From Siphonodentalium dalli (Eukaryota > Mollusca > Scaphopoda > Gadilida > Siphonodentaliidae): DNA of 64,000 bases. Where the stretch lies: positions 195,574,052-195,638,051 of the forward strand of contig CP136067.1 of the NCBI GenBank assembly GCA_032622095.1, in the 5' to 3' direction. Position 1 is the first letter of the stretch, and each line of letters opens with the position of its first letter. This document shows positions 32,700 through 45,919 of this stretch, one piece after another. Position numbers and translations under genes: made by a program. Under the pieces are notes generated by a model. That model had not been told where the DNA came from. It ran no database searches and worked only from the letters and a program-made list of their open reading frames with translations.

Positions 32700-34425
32700 G
32701 GTATATATATATATATATATTCCTTTATTTCCTCCATTGCTGGAGAGCCAGTAAATATTTAAATACAATACAAATCACAATAAATTTACATATATGACTG
32801 CATATATATAATATAAAATATACAACGATAAATATAACCAAAAATAGAAATTAAGTACGTCACATGGTATGGTATATATATGGGGTCAGAGACCCCGCCT
32901 ACAAAGACCTTCTGCGAGAAGTTCACTTGCATGTGTACGTGTTACGTGTATAATAAAAGTTGCAGAGTAAATTCGTACATAAAGACCTGCTGTGGCCATG
33001 ACAATTAATGCATCGTATGTGTGCATTGAGCGCATGTTGTGCATGCGGTATATAGTGTGTCATCCCAGCGCAGGTTTATCCCCAAATCAGTAAATATTTC
33101 CACTGGTTTTGAATTAGTATCTAACTCTTCATTTCTTTTTGTTTGGAGGATAATAAAGATATATTGCTTCACAAGATTACAAATTTGTCCTTCGCTATGC
33201 GGATGGTGTTGAGGACTCTGAAATTGTGCCAAAATGCGGCTGTGTGTGCAAATGACGTTACCGTACCATTTCCGCGTACGTTGTCCATAATAGAAATGTC
33301 CTTCTGGTCAAAAAAGTGATAAAGTCAGTAACAGATTCTACGTGGCGACTGACAGTTTCGGGTACGCATGCTAGAAACACTAGCATCTGTTCATTATTTG
33401 ACATATCCTCGATAGCCACAAAACAATCTATTCCGAAGTAACTAAGAATGCAATACCACGTGTCGTTCTTTATTACGGTCAAGTTGTTGGTTGTACAATG
33501 AAGTATGACATGTTCGACCGTGGTATTGAAAGTTGTATTGCACAGGGGACATCTTCCCGACTCCGATATCAGAGACTGCGTTATGAGATTTTCAATTGTG
33601 GCACACACTCGCCTTAGTTTCGGGAGAGAGCGACATATATGCCAAAGCGGCGAGACTTTGAGAGTTGAATAACATGCCGCAAATGGCATGAGTTGGATGT
33701 CTTGTTCCATTCTTAATCTCCAGTCACGTTCCTGTGTTATTTTGACATTTGCTTTCACTAAGCATTTCCATGTCTCCTTTGTCGGGAAGGTGCCATCCTG
33801 TGCGTAGACGGTGCAATAGTCCAGTAAATCATATTTAGTTAGAACATTAAAAATGTGGGATATGAACGATGATTCATCGAGGTTCCCAAGTGTAAAGTGG
33901 TCATTTAACCTGGATCGGAATATTTGTTTCGAGTATTTATCATCGCGTGTGTTGCAGAGATTGCCAAAAAAGGTAAGTTGCCGTTTTTCAATTATAGAGA
34001 TAATTGTGCCTGTGCCGAGGAGACCTAATACCACGTCTGTTCTGGAGCGGGCCGGGAGGCCTTGAATTTGCTTCAGACAAAATCGATGGACCCTTTCTAG
34101 TTTGAGTTCATTGGCCGCCGATAATGCACACATGAGTTCTGAACCATATAGACTAGTTGGTAATACTACTGACTCATATATTTTTTTCGAACTAAGAGGG
34201 GTTATGCCTCCAGAATACATCCCCGCTTGCTCAACATGAGGTACACTGAACGGATTTTGTGACTTATGTGGTCTGTGAAGTCGGTTGTGTGGTTAATTCT
34301 ATGAAGGGGGATTCCAAGGTGTTGTATACAATCTGCCTCTAGTACTGAATTATCACCTAAGTCCCACTGTTTCCGCGTTCTATGATTAAACAAAGATGTC
34401 GATTCGTTAAATATGATACTTTGAG
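32700..34425 (-). mobile_element. Non-LTR retrotransposon fragment, C-terminal ORF2 and 3' UTR, interrupted by satellite
   Basis: The minus strand carries a second LINE family. From 34425 down, S-I-I-F-N-E-S and W-D-L-G lead to H-L-G-I-P-L-H, then after a one-base frame change near 34205-34225 to G-G-I-T-P-L-S-S-K-K-I-Y-E-S-V-V-L-P-T-S-L-Y-G. The rest (to 33258) contains R-T-D-V-V-L-G-L-L-G and a C-P-L-C...H...H-C knuckle. A noncoding 3' part reaches a (TA)n tract at 32700-32720, the likely tail. The 5' part is missing; at 34420-34430 the LINE gives way to the satellite array, sharing GAATCTCAAAGTA with it. The family differs from the LINEs at 16.7 and 30.5 kb; I do not assign the clade. Confidence 0.8.
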
Positions 34426-37400
34426 ATTCCTAAGAAGAAAAAAAACAAATGTAACATTAACTAATAGGTAAAGTAACCAGAAGCAACCATTTGTACCCCG
34501 TGTACCCATGGGCCTGAAATTAGTTCAGGAAATATGTTTTCTAATTTGTAACCAATGTAACAAGGTACTTTAAGATTCCTAAGAAAATAAAAAATAAAAG
34601 TAACAAATGTAACATTAACTAATAGGTAAAGTAACCAGAAGTAACCATTTGTACCCCGTGTACCCATGGGCCTGAAATTAGTTCAGGAAATATGTTTTCT
34701 AATTTGTAACCAATGTAACAAGGTACTTTAAGATTCCTAAGAAAAGAAAAAATAAAAGTAACAAATGTAACATTAACTAATAGGTAAAGTAACCAGAAGT
34801 AACCATTTGTACCCCGTGTACCCATGGGCCTGAAATTAGTTCAGGAAATATGTTTTCTAATTTGTAACCAATGTAACAAGGTACTTTGAGATTCCTAATA
34901 AAAAAAAATAAAAGTAACAAATGTAACATTAAAGTAACCAGAAGTAACCATTTGTACCCCGTGTACCCATGGGCCTGAAATTAGTTCAGGAAATATGTTT
35001 TCTAATTTGTAACCAATGTAACAAGGTACTTTAAGATTCCTAAGAAAAAGAAAAAGAAAGTAACAAATGTAACATTAACTAATAGGTAAAGTAACCAGAA
35101 GTAACCATTTGTACCCCGTGTACCCATGGGCCTGAAATTAGTTCAGGAAATATGTTTTCTAATTTGTAACCAATGTAACAAGGTACTTTGAGATTCCTAA
35201 GAAAAGAAAAAATAAAAGTAACAAATGTAACATTAACTAATAGGTAAAGTAACCAGAAGTAACCATTTGTACCCCGTGTACCCATGGGCCTGAAATTAGT
35301 TGAGGAAATATGTTTTCTAATTTGTAACCAATGTAACAAGGTACTTTAAGATTCCTAAGAAAAAAAAATTAAAGTAACAAATGTAACATTAAGTAATAGG
35401 TAAAGTAACCAGAAGTAACCATTTGTACCCCGTGTAACCATGGGCCTGAAATTAGTTCAGGAAATATGTTTTCTAATTTGTAACCAATGTAACAGGGTAC
35501 TTTGAGATTCCTAAGAAAAAAGAAGAAAAAAAGTAACAAATGTAACATTAAAGTAACAAGAAGTAACCATTTGTACCCCGGGTACCCATGGGCCAGAAAT
35601 TAGTTCAGGAAATATGTTTTCTAATTTGTAACCAATGTAACAAGGTACTTTAAGATTCCGAAAAAAAAAAACACAAGTAACAAATGTAACATTAACTAAT
35701 AGGTAAAGTAACCAGAAGTAACCATTTGTACCCCGTGTACCCATGGGCCTGAAATTAGTTCAGGAAATATGTTTTCTAATTAGTAACCAATGTAACAAGG
35801 TACTTTGAGATTCCTCAGAAAAAGAAAAAAAAGTAACAAATGTAACATTAACTAATAGGTAAAGTAACCAGAAGTAACCATTTGTACACTGTGTACCCAT
35901 GGGCCTGAAATTATTTCAGGAAATATGTTTTCTAATGTGTAACCAATGTAACAGGGTACTTTAAGATTCCTAAGAAAAAAAAATAAAAGTAACAAATGTA
36001 ACATTAAAGTAACCATTTGTACCCCGTGTACCCATGGGCCTGAAATTAGTTCAGGAAATATGTTTTCTAATTTGTAACCAATGTAACAAGGTACTTTGAG
36101 ATTCCTAATAAAAAAAAAAAAAAGTAACAAATGTAACATTAAAGTAACCAGAAGTAACCATTTGTACCCCGTGTACCCATGGGCCTGAAATTAGTTCAGG
36201 AAATATGTTTTCTAATTTGTAACCAATGTAACAAGGTACTTTAAGATTCCTAATAAAAAAAAGAAAAAGTAACAAATGTAACATTAAAGTAACCAGAAGT
36301 AACCATTTGTACCCCGTGTACCCATGGGCCTGAAATTAGTTCAGGAAATATGTTTTCTAATTTGTAACCAATGTAACAAGGTACTTTAAGATTCCTAAGA
36401 AAAAAAAAAGTAACAAATGTAACACTAACTAATAGGTAAAGTAACCAGAAGTAACCATTTGTACCCCGTGTACCCATGGGCCTGAAATTATTTCAGGAAA
36501 TATGTTTTCTAATTTGTAACCAATGTAACAAGGTACTTTGAGATTCCTAAGAAAATAAAAAATAAAAGTAACAAATGTAACATTAACTAATAGGTAAAGT
36601 AACCAGAAGTAACCATTTGTACCCCGTGAACCCATGGGCCTGAAATTAGTTCCGGAAATATGTTTTCTAATTTGTAACCAATGTAACAAGGTACTTTAAG
36701 ATTCCTAAGAAAAAAAAATAAAGTAACAAATGTAACATTAACTAATAGGTAAAGTAACCAGAAGTAACCATTTGTACCCCGTGTAACCATGGGCCTGAAA
36801 TTAGTTCAGGAAATATGTTTTCTAATTTGTAACCAATGTAACAAGGTACTTTGAGATTCCTAATAAAAAAAAATAAAAGTAACAAATGTAACATTAAAGT
36901 AACCAGAAGTAACCATTTGTACCCCGTGTACCCATGGGCCTGAAATATTAGTTCAGGAAATATGTTTTCTAATTTGTAACCAATGTAACAAGGTACTTTA
37001 AGATTCCTAAGAAAAAGAAAAAAAAGTAACAAATGTAACATTAACTAATAGGTAAAGTAACCAGAAGTAACCATTTGTACCCCGTGTACCCATGGGCCTG
37101 AAATTAGTTCAGGAAATATGTTTTCTAATTTGTAACCAATGTAACAAGGTACTTTGAGATTCCTAATAAAAAAAAATTAAAGTAACAAATGTAACATTAA
37201 AGTAACCAGAAGTAACCATTTGTACCCTGTGTACCCATGGGCCTGAAATTAGTTCAGGAAATATGTTTTCTAATTTGTAACCAATGTAACAAGGTACTTT
37301 GAGATTCCTAATAAAAAAAAATAAAAGTAACAAATGTAACATTAAAGTAACCAGAAGTAACCATTTGTACCCCGTGTACCCATGGGCCTGAAATATTAGT

Positions 37401-40400
37401 TCAGGAAATATGTTTTCTAATTTGTAACCAATGTAACAGGGTACTTTGAGATTCCTAATAAAAAAAAATAAAAGTAGCAAATGTAACATTAAATAACCAG
37501 AAGTAACCATTTGTACCCTGTGTACCCATGGGCCTGAAATTAGTTCAGGAATTTTTTTTCTAATTTGTAACCAATGTAACAGGGTACTTTGAGATTCCTA
37601 AGAAAAAAACATAAAAGTAACAAATGTAACATTAACTAATAGGTAAAGTAACTAGAAGTAACCATTTGTACCCCGTGTACCCATGGGCCTGAAATTAGTT
37701 CAGGAAATATGTTTTCTAATTTGTAACCAATGTAACAAGGTACTTTAAGATTCCTAAGAAAAAATAAATAAAAGTAACAAATGTAACATTAAAGTAACCA
37801 TTTGTACCCCGTGTACCCATGGGCCTGAAATTAGTTCAGGAAATATGTTTTCTAATTTGTAACCAATGTAACAAGGTACTTTGAGATTCCTAATAAAAAT
37901 AATAAAAGTAACAAATGTAACATTAAAGTAACCAGAAGTAACCATTTGTACCCCGTGTACCCATGGGCCTGAAATTAGTTCAGGAAATATGTTTTCTAAT
38001 TTGTAACCAATGTAACAGGGTACTTTAAGATTCCTAAGAAAAAAACATAAAAGTAACAAATGTAACATTAAAGTAACCAGAAGTAACCATTTGTACCCTG
38101 TGTACCCATGGGCCTGAAATTAGTTCAGGAAATATGTTTTCTAACTTGTAACCAATGTAACAGGGTACTTTGGGATTCCTAAGAAAAAAGAAAAAAAAGT
38201 AACAAATGTAACATTAAAGTAACCAGAAGTAACCATTGGTACCATGTGTACCCATGGGCCTGAAATTAGTTCAGGAAATATGTTTTCTAATTTGTAACCA
38301 ATGTAACAGGGTACTTTAAGATTCCTCAGGAAAAAAAAATTAAAGTAACAAATGTAACATTAACTAATAGGTAAAGTAACCAGAAGTAACCATTTGTACC
38401 CCGTGTACCCATGGGCCTGAAATTAGTTCAGGAAATATGTTTTCTAATTTGTAACCAATGTAACAGGGTACTTTAAGATTCCTCAGGAAAAAAAAATTAA
38501 AGTAACAAATGTAACATTAACTAATAGGTAAAGTAACCAGAAGTAACCATTTGTACCCCGTGTACCCATGGGCCTGAAATTAGTTCGGGAAATATGTTTT
38601 CCAATTTGTAACCAATGTAACAGGGTACTTTGAGATTCCTAAGAAAAAAAAAATAAAAGTAACAAATGTAACATTAAAGTAACAAGAAGTAACCATTTGT
38701 ACCCCGTGTACCCATGGGCCTGAAATTAGTTCAGGAAATATGTTTTCTAATTTGTAACCAATGTAACTGGGTACTTTAAGATTCCTCAGAAAAAGAAAAA
38801 AAAAGTAACAAATGTAACATTAACTAATAGGTAAAGTAACCAGAAGTAACCATTTGTACCCCGTGTACCCATGGGCCTGAAATTAGTTCAGGAAATATGT
38901 TTTCTAATTTGTAACCAATGTAACAGGGTACTTTGAGATTCCTAAGAAAAAAAAAATAAAAGTAACAAATGTAACATTAAAGTAACCAGAAGTAACCATT
39001 GGTACCCCGTGTAACCATGGGCCTGAAATTAGTTCAGGAAATATGTTTTATAATTTGTAACCAATGTAACAGGGAACTTTGAGATTCCTAAGAAAAAAAA
39101 ATGAAAGTAACAAATGTAACATTAAAGTAACAAGAAGTAACCATTTGTACCCCGTGTACCCATGGGCCTGAAATTAGTTCAGGAAATATGTTTTCTAATT
39201 TGTAACCAATGTAACAGGGTACTTTAAGATTCCTAAGAAAAAAACATAAAAGTAACAAATGTAACATTAACTAATAGGTAAAGTAACTAGAAGTAACCAT
39301 TTGTACCCCGTGTACCCATGGGCCTGAAATTAGTTCAGGAAATATGTTTCCTAATTTGTAACCAATGTAACAAGGTACTTTAAGATTCCTAAGAAAAAGA
39401 AAAAAAAAGTAACAAATGTAACATTAACGAATAGGTAAAGTAACCAGAAGTAACCATTGGTACCCCTTGTACCCATGGGCCTGAAATTAGTTCAGGAAAT
39501 ATTTTTTCTAATTTGTAACCAATGTAACAGGGTACTTTAAGATTCCTAAGAAAAAAACATAAAAGTAACAAATGTAACATTAAAGTAACCAGAAGTAACC
39601 ATTTGTACCCTGTGTACCCATGGGCCTGAAATTAGTTCAGGAAATATGTTTTCTAACTTGTAACCAATGTAACAGGGTACTTTGGGATTCCTAAGAAAAA
39701 AGAAAAAAAGTAACAAATGTAACATTAAAGTAACCAGAAGTAACCATTGGTACCCCGTGTACCCATGGGCCTGAAATTAGTTCAGGAAATATGTTTTCTA
39801 ATTTGTAACCAATGTAACAGGGTACTTTGAGATTCCTAAGGAAAAAAAAGAAGTAACAAATGTAACATTAAAGTAACTAGAAGTAACCATTGGTACCCCG
39901 TGTACCAATGGGCCTGAAATTAGTTCGGGAAATATGTTTTCTAATTTGTAACCAATGTAACAGGGTACTTTAAGATTCCTAAGAAGAAAAAAAATAAAAG
40001 TAACAAATGTAACATTAACTAATAGGTAAAGTAACCAGAAGTAACCATTTGTACCCCGTGTACCCATGGGCCTGAAATTAGTTCAGGAAATATGTTTTCC
40101 AATTTGTAACCAATGTAACAGGGTACTTTAAGATTCCTCAGAAAAAAAAATAAAAGTAACCAATGTAACATTAACTAATAGGTAAAGTAACCAGAAGTAA
40201 CCATTTGTACCCCGTGTACCCATGGGCCTGAAATTAGTTCAGGAAATATGTTTTCCAATTTGTAACCAATGTAACAGGGTACTTTGAGATTCCTAAGAAA
40301 AAAAAAAAAAAAGTAACAAATGTAACATTACAGTAACAAGAAGTAACCATTTGTACCCCGTGTACCCATGGGCCTGAAATTAGTTCAGGAAATATGTTTT

Positions 40401-41590
40401 CTAATTTGTAACCAATGTAACAAGGTACTTTAAGATTCCTAAGAAGAAAAAAAATAAAGTAACAAATGTAACATTAACTAATAGGTAAAGTAACCAGAAG
40501 TAACCATTTGTACACTGTGTACCCATGGGCCTGAAATTATTTCAGGAAATATGTTTTCTAATTTGTAACCAATGTAACAGGGTACTTTAAGATTCCTAAG
40601 AAAAAAAAATAAAAGTAACAAATGTAACATTAAAGTAACCATTTGTACCCAGTGTACCCATGGGCCTGAAATTAGTTCAGGAAATATGTTTTCTAATTTG
40701 TAACCAATGTAACAAGGTACTTTGAGATTCCTAATAAAAAAAAATAAAAGTAACAAATGTAACATTAAAGTAACCAGAAGTAACCATTTGTACCCCGTGT
40801 ACCCATGGGCCTGAAATTAGTTCAGGAAATATGTTTTCTAATTTGTAACCAATGTAACAAGGTACTTTAAGATTCCTAATAAAAAAAAATAAAAGTAACA
40901 AATGTAACATTAAAGTAACCAGAAGTAACCATTTGTACCCCGTGTACCCATGGGCCTGAAATTAGTTCAGGAAATATGTTTTCTAATTTGTAACCAATGT
41001 AACAAGGTACTTTGAGATTCCTAAGAAAATAAAAAATAAAAGTAACAAATGTAACATTAACTAATAGGTAAAGTAACCAGAAGTAACCATTTGTACCCCG
41101 TGTACCCATGGGCCTGAAATTAGTTCAGGAAATATGTTTTCTAATTTGTAACCAATGTAACAGGGTACTTTGAGATTCCTAAGAAAAAAAAAATAAAAGT
41201 AACAAATGTAACATTAAAGTAACCAGAAGTAACCATTGGTACCCCGTGTAACCATGGGCCTGAAATTAGTTCAGGAAATATGTTTTATAATTTGTAACCA
41301 ATGTAACAGGGTAATTTGAGATTCCTAAGAAAAAAAAAATAAAAGTAACAAATGTAACATTAAAGTAACAAGAAGTAACCATTTGTACCCCGTGTACCCA
41401 TGGGCCTGAAATTAGTTCAGGAAATATGTTTTCTAATTTGTAACCAATGTAACAGGGTACTTTAAGATTCCTAAGAAAAAAAAATAAAAGTAACAAATGT
41501 AGCATTAACTAATAGGTAAAGTAACCAGAAGTAACCATTTGTACCCCGTGTACCCATGAGCCTGAAATTAGTTCAGAAAATATATTTTCT
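34426..41590. repeat. Satellite of about 155 bp, roughly 45 to 48 units
   Basis: Each unit contains TAACAAATGTAACATTAA, an optional CTAATAGGTAAAG segment, AACCAGAAGTAACCATTTGT, ACCCATGGGCCTGAAATTAG, AAATATGTTTTCTAATTTGT, AACCAATGTAACAAGGTACT and AGATTCCTAAGAAAAAAA, with an A-run of variable length. Units with and without the optional segment alternate irregularly, and 'tgagatt' and 'taagatt' subtypes also alternate. Within each unit the pentamer GTAAC (or GTTAC) recurs about six times. The minus-strand peptide is open over one to two units and then breaks at the A-run. The array abuts a LINE on its left and a diverged last unit on its right. Confidence 0.98.
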
Positions 41591-43326
41591 ATGTTGCTAA
41601 ATTTGTGCTCATAAAATGTAACCAATGTACCCGACGTAACAACAGGGTACAAAAGTTATGTTGTTTTTCGGCGTACCAAAATTTGCCATATATGGAGCTG
41701 TAAGCTGGGCCTGAATGGAATCTTTGTGATTACAGGCCGATTTCTACAGCTTGGAGCTGTAAATCGGGGCCCAATTTACAGCTCGTTGTATGAGTGTATT
41801 ACCGGCGGCACTAAGGGTCAATTCACACCGGGCGCGATCGCGCGATTTTTACGGCCGTTTTCTGACGTCCGTAGCCGTTCAGAGCGCGCGATTTTGATAT
41901 TCATACCGAAAGCGACTGAATCGTTAATACGGTAGAGTTCATCATTTGCTAGCAGGTCACAAATACAATGTATATGGAAATTTTCAAAACATAATTTGCT
42001 CAACATATACATGTACATGTAAGAGCTTTTCAAACTCATTCCATTGTCAAATATAATAGGTCAAGTTGAATGAACGGACATCCTAAATTCCCATAGCAAT
42101 TGGGTTTAATTGAATTTCATTCTATATTTCCAGTTTGTGAGTTTTTATTATCGGTGGAGGGGTGAAAATTGTTGCCAAAGTGACTTCGCAAGCCAGGAAT
42201 TTTCTCTGCTCGTGTTATTATTGTATAAACTTTCGACTTCGTGTAATACAGACACGCAATGTGTTCCGTTTAAGTTATCAACCTGTCTCTAAAGTAATCT
42301 ATCAATTTTGTTGTAACGACGACGATGAATGTGTCGCCTTCAAATAGGAGGAATAAATCTGTCCAAAATGTGGTAATTATCATTTGAAAATAAGAAAATA
42401 TGAAATTAACAACTTATCATGACGAGACGTGAAATCTCGTAAAAATTCTAGAACACATTTAGCTCCCTGATTCCTATATACTCGACTGCAATTATCTCGG
42501 GATAAATCTAGGACCAAGAGTTCTGTTGAGTCATGTTCATTATAGTGCGATACTGGGGTCTTGAAAATTGCTTCGACTCTAAGAAATGAATAACAGTGGG
42601 CGGTACCAACATAGCGAACAGATGGGCGGTGCTAATGGGTGTTATCCAACTATAACACCGGTTCCTTAATATTATCTAATTAGCACACAAACGGGCCCGT
42701 TATAATCTATTTTAGTGTAAATATTGTTTCAAAAGATTTTCCAATGATTTTAGCTTTTCCAATGTTTAGTGTCATGCTTTTATTACACTTTGGTGTTTAA
42801 TTGGACAACATTGACACTTGATCGTAATTACACTGTAACAGTACTGTTTATACATAACACTGGTTTCTATATGATAGATAATTCTCGTTGTTGGGGTAAT
42901 GTTAATAATTGAAATTAGAATAATAATTATTCTTACAGCATTTTATACAATTTATCTGATTTCACATACACGCACACATTTCAAAGACATTGTGCACTTT
43001 CAACACTTCCACGACTGGAGCTTCCTGAAAAATTGCGAAAACCCTGTGCCAATGCATCCTTCTATATGCGAGTCTCCCATAGGGAGCCTCGGATATACAG
43101 GAGATTACATTGGCCTAACAATATGTACCTTTCCCTTGTAAGCCAGTACATTCTCTTATAATTATATATGCGTGACGCTGTATGGTACTTCTCTTATAAG
43201 TATATATGCGAGGCGCTCTATGGTAGATTCGCATATATAAGATAATGTACTGGCACATGGTATTTACTGTTACACCAGCGCAGCTTCCGCAACGAAAGAG
43301 TTAGTTGCTAAATAATGATGACATAC
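41591..43326. other. Unique DNA with two hairpins
   Basis: A degenerate copy of the satellite seems to persist to about 41650. GAGCTGTAAAT (41754-41764) pairs with its complement at 41774-41784. At 43142-43254 GCCAGTACAT and its complement ATGTACTGGC bound an inverted, internally duplicated AT-rich hairpin. No gene is recognised on the plus strand. Confidence 0.5.
43142..43254. repeat. Small inverted-repeat (hairpin) element
   Basis: GCCAGTACATTCTCTTATAA at the left pairs with the complement of ATAAGATAATGTACTGGC at the right. Inside, a 37-bp block of the form 'ctcttata.(a/g)tatatatgcg.g.cgct.tatggta' is present in direct tandem. It is MITE-like in size but has no visible target duplication. 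Confidence 0.6.
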
Positions 43327-43442
43327 CTGTTTTCGCAGTTGCTACAGTATCACTAGCGGATTTCGTTACGGTGTCTGTTCCGGCGGTACATGTGCCGGCG
43401 GTAAATAGAGCTGCCAAGCAATCGGAATATGTCGTCAGTGCG
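43327..43442 (-). CDS. Possible exon of a Cys/Thr-rich extracellular-type protein
   Basis: On the minus strand the segment is preceded by TTTTATTTTCTAG and followed by GTATGTCATC, both canonical. One frame is open throughout (one base, 38 codons, one base) and reads A-L-T-T-Y-S-D-C-L-A-A-L-F-T-A-G-T-C then T-A-G-T-D-T-V-T-K and ends A-T-A-K-T. Another frame stops near its end and the third has an early stop. The bias to Thr, Ala and Ser with spaced Cys fits a secreted or extracellular domain. It resembles the minus-strand segment at 1913-1988, and the intron phase would match if this exon came just upstream of it. I do not recognise the family. Confidence 0.45.
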
Positions 43443-43536
43443 CTAGAAAATAAAAGAAGTTAATGTTGTAAACAGTTACTGTAGTTATGATATCTCCCCA
43501 TACAACAAAATAGAAAAAGAATAATACAAGAAATGT

Positions 43537-45919
43537 CTAACCAAGGCACGTTACAAGTGGTTCATATCTAACCAAGGAACGTTACAAGTTGTCCATATCT
43601 AACCAAGGCGCGTTACAAGTGGTTCAGCTAACAAAGGTACAAGTAGTTCATATCTAACCAAGTCACGGTATAAGTGGTGTATATATAACCAAGTCACTTT
43701 TCAAGTGGTTCATCTAACAAAGTTACGTCACAAGTGGTTCATCTAACCAAGTCACGTTACAAGTGATTCATATCTAACCAAGTCACGTTACAAGTGGTTC
43801 ATTTAACCAAGGCACGTTACAAGTGGTTCATCTAACCAATAGACGTTACAAGTGGTTCATACCTAACCCAGACACGTTACAAGTGGTTCATTTAACCAAG
43901 GCACGTTACAAGTGGTTCATATCTAACCAAGACAGGTTACAATTGGTTCATATCTAACCAGGGTACGGCACATGTGGTTCTTCTAACCAAGACACGTTAC
44001 AAATGGTCCATCTAACCAATACACGTTATACGTTGTTCATGTCTAACCAAGGCACGTTACAAGTGGTGTATATATAACCAAGTCACTTTTCAAGTGGTTC
44101 ATCTAACAAAGTTACGTTACAAGTGATTCATATCTAACAAAGTCACGTCACAAGTGGTTCATCTAACCAAGACACGTTACAAGTGGATCATCTAACCAAG
44201 ACACGTTACACTTGGTCCACATATAACCAAGACACGTTACAAATGGTTCATCGAACCAACAGACGTTACAAGTGGTTCATCTAACCAAGACACGTTACAA
44301 GTGGTTCATACCTAACCCAGACACGTTACAAGTGGTTCATTTAACCAAGGCACGTTACAAGTGGTTCATATCTAACCAAGACAGGTTACAATTGGTTCAT
44401 ATCTAACCAGGGTACGGCACATGTGGTTCTTCTAACCAAGACACGTTACAAATGGTCCATCTAACCAATACACGTTATATGTTGTTCATGTATAACCAAG
44501 GCACGTTACAAGTGGTTCATATCTAACCAAGACACGTTACAAATGGTTCATATCTAACCAAGACACGTTACAAGTGGTTCATTTAACCAAGACACGTTTA
44601 CAAGTGGTTCATATCTAAACAAGAGATGTTACAAGTGGTTCATCTAACCAAGGCACGTTACGAGTGGTTCATCTAACCAAGACACGTTACACGTGGTTAT
44701 TCTAACCAAGACAGGTTACAAATGGTTCATCTAACCAAGACACGTTACAAGTGGTTTATATCTAACCAAGACACGTTACAGGTGGTTCATATCTAACCAA
44801 GACACGTGACAAGTGGTTCAGCTAACCAAGGCATGTTACAAGTGGTTCAAATCTAACCAAGACACGTTACAAGTGGTTTATATCTAACCAAGTCACTTTA
44901 CAAGTGGTTCATATCTAACGAAGTCACGTTACAAGTGGTTCGTCTAACCAAAGCACGTTACAACTGGTTCATATATAACCAAGACACGTTAGAAGTGGTT
45001 CATATTTAACCAAAGCATGTTACAAGTGGTTCATATCTAATAAAGACACGTTACAAGTCGTTCCTATCTAACACAGACACGTTACAAGTGGTTCATCTAA
45101 CCAATAGACGTTACAAGTGATTCATCTAACCAAGTCACGTTACAAGTGGTTCATATCTAACGAAGGCACGTTAAACGTGGTTCATCTAACCAATTATTGT
45201 TACAAGTGGTTCATATATAACCAAGAAACGTCACAAGTGGTTCATCTAACCATTAGACGTTACAAGTGGTTCATCTAACCAAGACACGTCACAAGTGGTT
45301 CATATCTAACCAAGAAACGTCACAAGTGGTTCATATCTAACCAAGAAACGTCACAGGTGGTCTCATATATAACCAAGTCACGTCACAAGTGGTTCATATC
45401 TAACGAAGTCACGTTACAAGTGGTTTGTCTAACCAAAGCACGTTACAACTGGTTCATATATAACCAAGACACGTTAGAAGTGGTTCATATCCAACCAAAG
45501 CATGTTACAAGTGGTTCATATCTAACCAAGACACGTTACAAGTCGTTCACATCTAACAAAGACACGTTACAGGTGGTTCATATCTAACCAAGAAATGTTA
45601 CAAGTCGTTCGTATCTAACCAAGACACGTTACAAGTGGTTCATCTAACCAATAGACGTTACAAGTGGTTCATCTAACCAAGTCACGTTACAAGTGGTTCA
45701 TATATAACCAAGAAACGTCACAGGTGGTTCATCTAACCAATAGACGTTACAAGTGGTTCATCTAACCAGGACACGTTACAAGTGGTTCATATCTAACCAA
45801 GACACGTTACAAGTGGTTCATATCTAACCAAGACGCGTTACAACTGGTTCATCTAACCAAGACACGTTACACGTGGTTCAGCTAACCAAGGCATGTTACA
45901 AGTGGTTCATATCTAACCA
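43537..45919. repeat. 28 to 32-bp tandem array, about 75 to 80 units
   Basis: The unit contains AACCAAGACACGTTACAAGT followed by GGTTCAT and either ATCT or CT, so units of about 28 and 32 bp mix. Short higher-order duplication is visible: about 43840-44000 and 44260-44440 share a run of unit variants including 'acctaacccagacacg' and 'ccagggtacggcacatg'. Open frames of up to 76 codons are repeat artefacts. Confidence 0.97.

Noticed and set aside
33005-33232. A 75-codon minus-strand frame
   Set aside because: It lies in the presumed 3' untranslated part of the LINE at 32700-34425 and shows no motif.
34461-41505. Repeated minus-strand peptides of 60 to 115 residues with N-L-K-V-P-C-Y-I-G-Y-K-L-E-N-I-F
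   Set aside because: They come from the 155-bp satellite. Each breaks at the variable A-run or at the CTAATAGG stop, and no frame passes through the array.
43537-45919. CRISPR-like array of about 30-bp repeats
   Set aside because: No unique spacers; the units are directly adjacent and of variable length.
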